A stretch of DNA of 64,000 bases, taken from positions 62,714,720-62,778,719 of the forward strand of contig NC_089788.1 of NCBI RefSeq assembly GCF_040412425.1. Reading direction: 5' to 3'. Below the pieces are notes generated by a model. That model searched no databases, was not told where the DNA came from, and saw only the letters and a list, made by a program, of their open reading frames with translations. The stretch's first letter is position 1; every line of letters starts with the position of its first letter. This document shows, piece by piece, positions 60,527-64,000 of this stretch. Made by a program: the position numbers and the translations under genes. The DNA comes from Macrobrachium rosenbergii. Taxonomy: Eukaryota; Arthropoda; Malacostraca; Decapoda; Palaemonidae.

Positions 60527-61085
60527 CATCTACAGCGTGTCATGCATATCACTCTGTAAGTGGTCCTGCCTGTGGGAGTCTGAGTTACAACATTCCTCCA
60601 CAAATGCAGCTAAATTTACATGACTGTATGGCAAAAAAATCACTTCACCTAATTACTCCAACCTGTACCTACAATATTCAGAGTCCTTCTTTAACAAAAT
60701 TTTCTTTGATGGGTGTATTTGGGCATATGGTAAGTGTAACTTACAAATGTAAATGCAACATCATCAGTTCACCATCAATTTGAATTTTGGTCTCAAAATC
60801 AAAACGAACTGTTCTACCAAACTTCAATTTCAATAAGTAATAATTTTTATCTACAATTGAGACATTTACAAAAACTAGGTCCCACTGACACAGTATTTGC
60901 CAAGCATAAAACAAACTAACATATTGGATCACTGCTGAACATTAATTAGGGCTTCTCAGTGTCAGGTTAGGTTCCAACTAGACAATCCTGCTACTCAGGC
61001 ATCATCTCCCTCCAAACAACCTAAAATTGAAGAATTACCATGAAACCAATACCTCCTAAACTTCAAATGAAGCAAACTGACTAAC
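60527..61085. other. intron, no gene seen
   Basis: Unique sequence between piggyBac copy 3 and the exon at 61086. No supported feature. Confidence 0.45.
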
Positions 61086-61235
61086 CTGGCATTACTGGTG
61101 CTTGTGGCTGAGGTGGCAAAGAAGAGTCTAATGAGGCATTGGGATTAACAGGAGGTGGAGGTAATGGTCGGGCAAAACTGGAACTGTCATCGCCACCTAC
61201 ACTTTCTGAGCACTCCGAGTCATTTATTTCATGAC
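61086..61235 (-). CDS. symmetric exon (50 codons), paralogous to the exon at 52770
   Basis: On the minus strand the acceptor TTGCACTTAG precedes GT CAT GAA, and the donor CCAG|GTTAGT ends it, phase 1 at both ends. It encodes HEINDSECSESVGGDDSSSF, then RPLPPPPVNPNASLDSSLPP and QPQAPVMP. It shares NDSECSES, the acidic run and the Pro-rich tail with the exon at 52770, plus the same phase and donor type. The pair could be alternative or mutually exclusive cassettes. Family not recognised. Confidence 0.65.
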
Positions 61236-62842
61236 CTAAGTGCAATAAATACAAAGCTCTCAAAACTGCATAAACAAAAAAATAGTAGAAATAAAACTTT
61301 TACAGCATGAAACATATACTGTGCACTGTTTCTATATAAACCCATCAATTATATAGAGCCCTCCTTTGCATTTTGAATGTTCCCAAATATATTACATTCT
61401 TCAAAACAGCATAATAAGAGCTAAGAGCAACTGTTTAAGCATGTGTGCCTTTGACATGTGGGGGGTAGTAGGTATCATCCTCACTGTCTGCATAGATAGG
61501 ACAAGACAGTGAAAAAGAAGGCATGGGAGGTGAGTACTTTGTATAAGAGTGATGGATTTGTATTAAAAAAAAAAAGCCTAGGTTTGAATAACATGTTTTG
61601 TTTCATATCCATCTATCATATAAACCACACATTGCAATTTAGGTGAGAATTCAAAAAGTTATGAATTCCAGGTGTATATGAGAGTCCAATGGATTCTGTG
61701 AAACAACTGGGGATATTATACCTCTGGAATCAAGGCTCTGGGGGCATTATACCTCTGAAATCTCAAGTACAGCACATATTCTCAAGGGATATGACAGTAA
61801 TGTTTGTACTTAAGATGCGTCAAAAGACAATATATATTAACTAACATTTCAATGAGAGAAAGATGATAGACCAGGAACTTAGGGTTTTGACGTGAAATAA
61901 TTACATAAAAGCTGAAACTTTGCACAAATGTAGATATGTGACATGAACAACATATCAAAAGTCCCGTGGCCTCCCATGCTTGCGTTAGCCGCCATATTTG
62001 TAAATGGCCACATTTTGGAATTCACTTAAAATTGAAATGTCTCATAAAATAATGGTTTTATCGAAAAACATCACGAAAAACATCACTGAGTAAAAGTTGT
62101 TCAGAAACTATTTTTTAATAGGTAGTTTGTTTTACAAAATTAAGCTATTATATACAAAATAAGAATAAAAATAGTAAAACTAATCCTATAATTTCATTTT
62201 CAAAAACAATTTCCACTGAACTGGTGGTCTGTATGACCAAATGTTTCGAAACAAAAGTTATAGAAAAAATCACCTTCTTTTCAAATATATATGAGTTTGA
62301 ACATATCTAGAAAAACAATGTAGTAATCACTGTAAATAAACAAAAAATTAATATGGGAAATGGCCAGACAAACAAATCAAATAGTAACTTTTTTTTCCTA
62401 ATTAAAAGATAGCCTTACTTTGCAAGAGTTTCACTCAATTACTGAACAGTAACGTATCTTTATACATTATGTTTACTAATGAGCTCGGAAATTACAGTGA
62501 GAGAAACTGATGGAATTTTTTTCCCTATTATCATAGGATGCATGCGAAACTATATCACACAAATATCTTGTGTACAATTAAGCAGTAAATATTCTGTTAT
62601 TCCAACATCTAAATCTTAAAAATAAAAAGATATAAAAAATATTTCAATTGGGAAAAACAAAGAAATATACAAAATAAATGCACATACACGTGAAGGACTA
62701 CAGCATGTTTGTTTTAAATTCATACGCAATAAACATGCCATGAAGGTATTAATGAGAGTAATTAAAATTGAATCAATCCAAATTTTGAATCATATGTAAA
62801 TATCACACAAACTGAGCATATGTGCACACTTCGAAATAAATT
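61236..62842. other. no gene seen
   Basis: AT-rich sequence, presumably intron of the minus-strand gene, between the 61086 exon and the broken PIN/CXC gene. No coding or repeat structure recognised. Confidence 0.45.
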
Positions 62843-64000
62843 TTATATAACCTCACTATCCAATTCATCTTCTTCCTCAAATAGGTGTGAATTTTCACAT
62901 CCAACTCCATGGTACTAGCCACACATGGATGAACACAATAAACCAGCCCTCTTACATTCACATTGATGGTGACAGCCCTTGTGGCAATTACAGCTGACCA
63001 AGTCTAACAGTTCATCTGGAGCTCGTGGATTAACAGAAGGTACTGGTTTCAGTCCAGTTCTGCAAGACTCCCATCCCCATTCAACTGGAGAGAGATGGTT
63101 GCCATGCCAATTTCGTACTTGCAAGAAGACTCTAAAAAGAGTGCAAGCGAGCTGCATCACTTGTTGGTGGCAACGTAGAGATTAAATACAGATTTGACTG
63201 ACATTTTTGCTACCGTTCTCTTGTATTCATAAATGCGATACTTATCCAAGGTTTGACATCTGTCAGCTTCCACTGCTCCGTACACAGAAAGGCGGGAAGC
63301 TTCACCAGCTTTGGCCACTTCCTCTTTAGATGCTGCTGGGTTAGTAAATACAGAAACTGTGTCACATGTCTTGCCTATTCTTCAAGATATTTAATGACTT
63401 CTTTTTCCCCTTCCCATAGATAGCTGATGTTGTGTCACAACCTGTGAGTGCCTGGAGGAACAACAAATGTTGACACATGTGTCCCAGATTATCTTGAAGT
63501 TTGCCAATATCATATGACTTGTTGGGATTGTGGGTTTTACCAGGTTTAATGAAGAGTACTTTCGTGGATGGATTAGAAAGGAATGAAAGAAGTACAAGTA
63601 AGTCTGTGTCATCACCCACTACTGCAACTTTATGTCTTGTACCTTGTAAAGGCCAAGCAGTTTGGACAATTGGTATATATGCATCATCATTATCAACTAT
63701 AAATTATACCAGCAGAATGGAGGTGTTCCTTAAGCTTACTGATCAGATGTGTCTTGTTATGTTTATTGCAAAGGAGATCCGCCTGCGGTAAGGTTGAGTA
63801 AACTTCTTCCACTGCAACTTCTACAGAACAGTTTCTAGATGCTCTACGTTTTTGCTCATCAGATTTGATTGTTGGTTCTGGGCAGCCATAAAATACAACA
63901 GTTGTAGCTTTGCCGCAATGTTTGAGAACATAATCTGTGTAGGCTTGAAAAATATCCCGGTACATAGCTGGCCTTGGCTACACAACTTTATGAAGGAGAT
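62843..64000 (-). pseudogene. broken PIN/FEN-like and CXC-domain gene of a repetitive invertebrate family
   Basis: Read on the minus strand from the right edge: TTVVFYGCPEPTIKSDEQKR, then DNDDAYIPIVQTAW in another frame, then VVGDDTDLLVLLSFLSN and FLQALTGCDTTSAIYGKGKK. The DTDLLVLL and GCDTTSAIYGKGK motifs are typical of PIN/flap-endonuclease-like domains in large uncharacterised invertebrate families. Further on come SVFTNPAASKEEV, RVFLQVRNWHG and SPVEWGWE. A tesmin-type CXC motif, VSCNCHKGCHHQCECKRAGL and LCSSMCG, is followed by an in-frame TAG and an acidic tail to 62843. At least four frame changes or stops make it a pseudogene. It may be transposon-borne, but no ends are visible; it runs off the window. 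Confidence 0.65.

Overview
The window looks like intron-rich, transposon-laden nuclear DNA of an arthropod, most likely a decapod crustacean. That is an inference from the mix of long AT, GA/TC and AAT microsatellites, DIRS, piggyBac, hAT, MULE and Tigger elements, tRNA-headed SINEs, and a kinesin gene with multi-kilobase introns. No bacterial operons, rRNA genes, functional tRNA genes or CRISPR arrays are visible.

Three host transcription units are supported. (1) A kinesin-8 (KIF18A-like) mitotic motor gene lies on the minus strand. Its four N-terminal coding exons are at 16729-16525, 16275-16040, 8205-8048 and 7937-7725, and the rest of the motor lies beyond the left edge. A cluster of CCAAT boxes with a CHR-like site near 25.4-25.5 kb is a plausible promoter. 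(2) A plus-strand gene is seen only as a candidate last exon at 34248-34376. (3) An unidentified minus-strand gene has three symmetric phase 1-1 exons (61235-61086, 52934-52770, 48570-48376) and a terminal exon at 41823-41492. Genes 2 and 3 appear convergent and may share a head-to-head poly(A) signal at 34866-34879. The quiet 6.6 kb from 34.88 to 41.49 kb would then be a long 3' UTR. A further minus-strand start exon (26095-25949) is of unknown identity.

Mobile DNA fills most of the rest. From left to right: a decayed gag/RT retroelement with internal duplications (1-4150); piggyBac copy 1 (4522-7507) holding an array of ~375-bp tandem repeats and a nested inverted-repeat MITE; a Tigger-like MITE (12899-13251); piggyBac copy 2 (13494-15717); decayed pol fragments (17.3-19.5 kb); SINEs (20.3-22.7 kb); a fold-back element with minisatellite inverted ends around a MULE transposase remnant (26800-28234); a complete but frameshifted hAT element with an 8-bp target duplication (28318-32550) inserted in one of two (AT)n-linked hairpin repeats; a DIRS-type tyrosine-recombinase retrotransposon with inverted terminal repeats (42028-47500); an internally deleted Tigger (49544-50423); piggyBac copy 3 (54316-60522) with a broken transposase plus seven tandem repeats; and a broken PIN-like/CXC-domain gene at the right edge.

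The most unusual pattern is the piggyBac family. All three copies end in TTAA, share paired 5' palindromes 44 bp apart, and carry 5, 5 and 7 copies of the same ~380-bp tandem repeat next to the same 3' end. The second is the link between the MULE remnant at 27.5 kb and the MITE at 5.6 kb, which looks like a head-to-head inversion product of a MULE 3' end.
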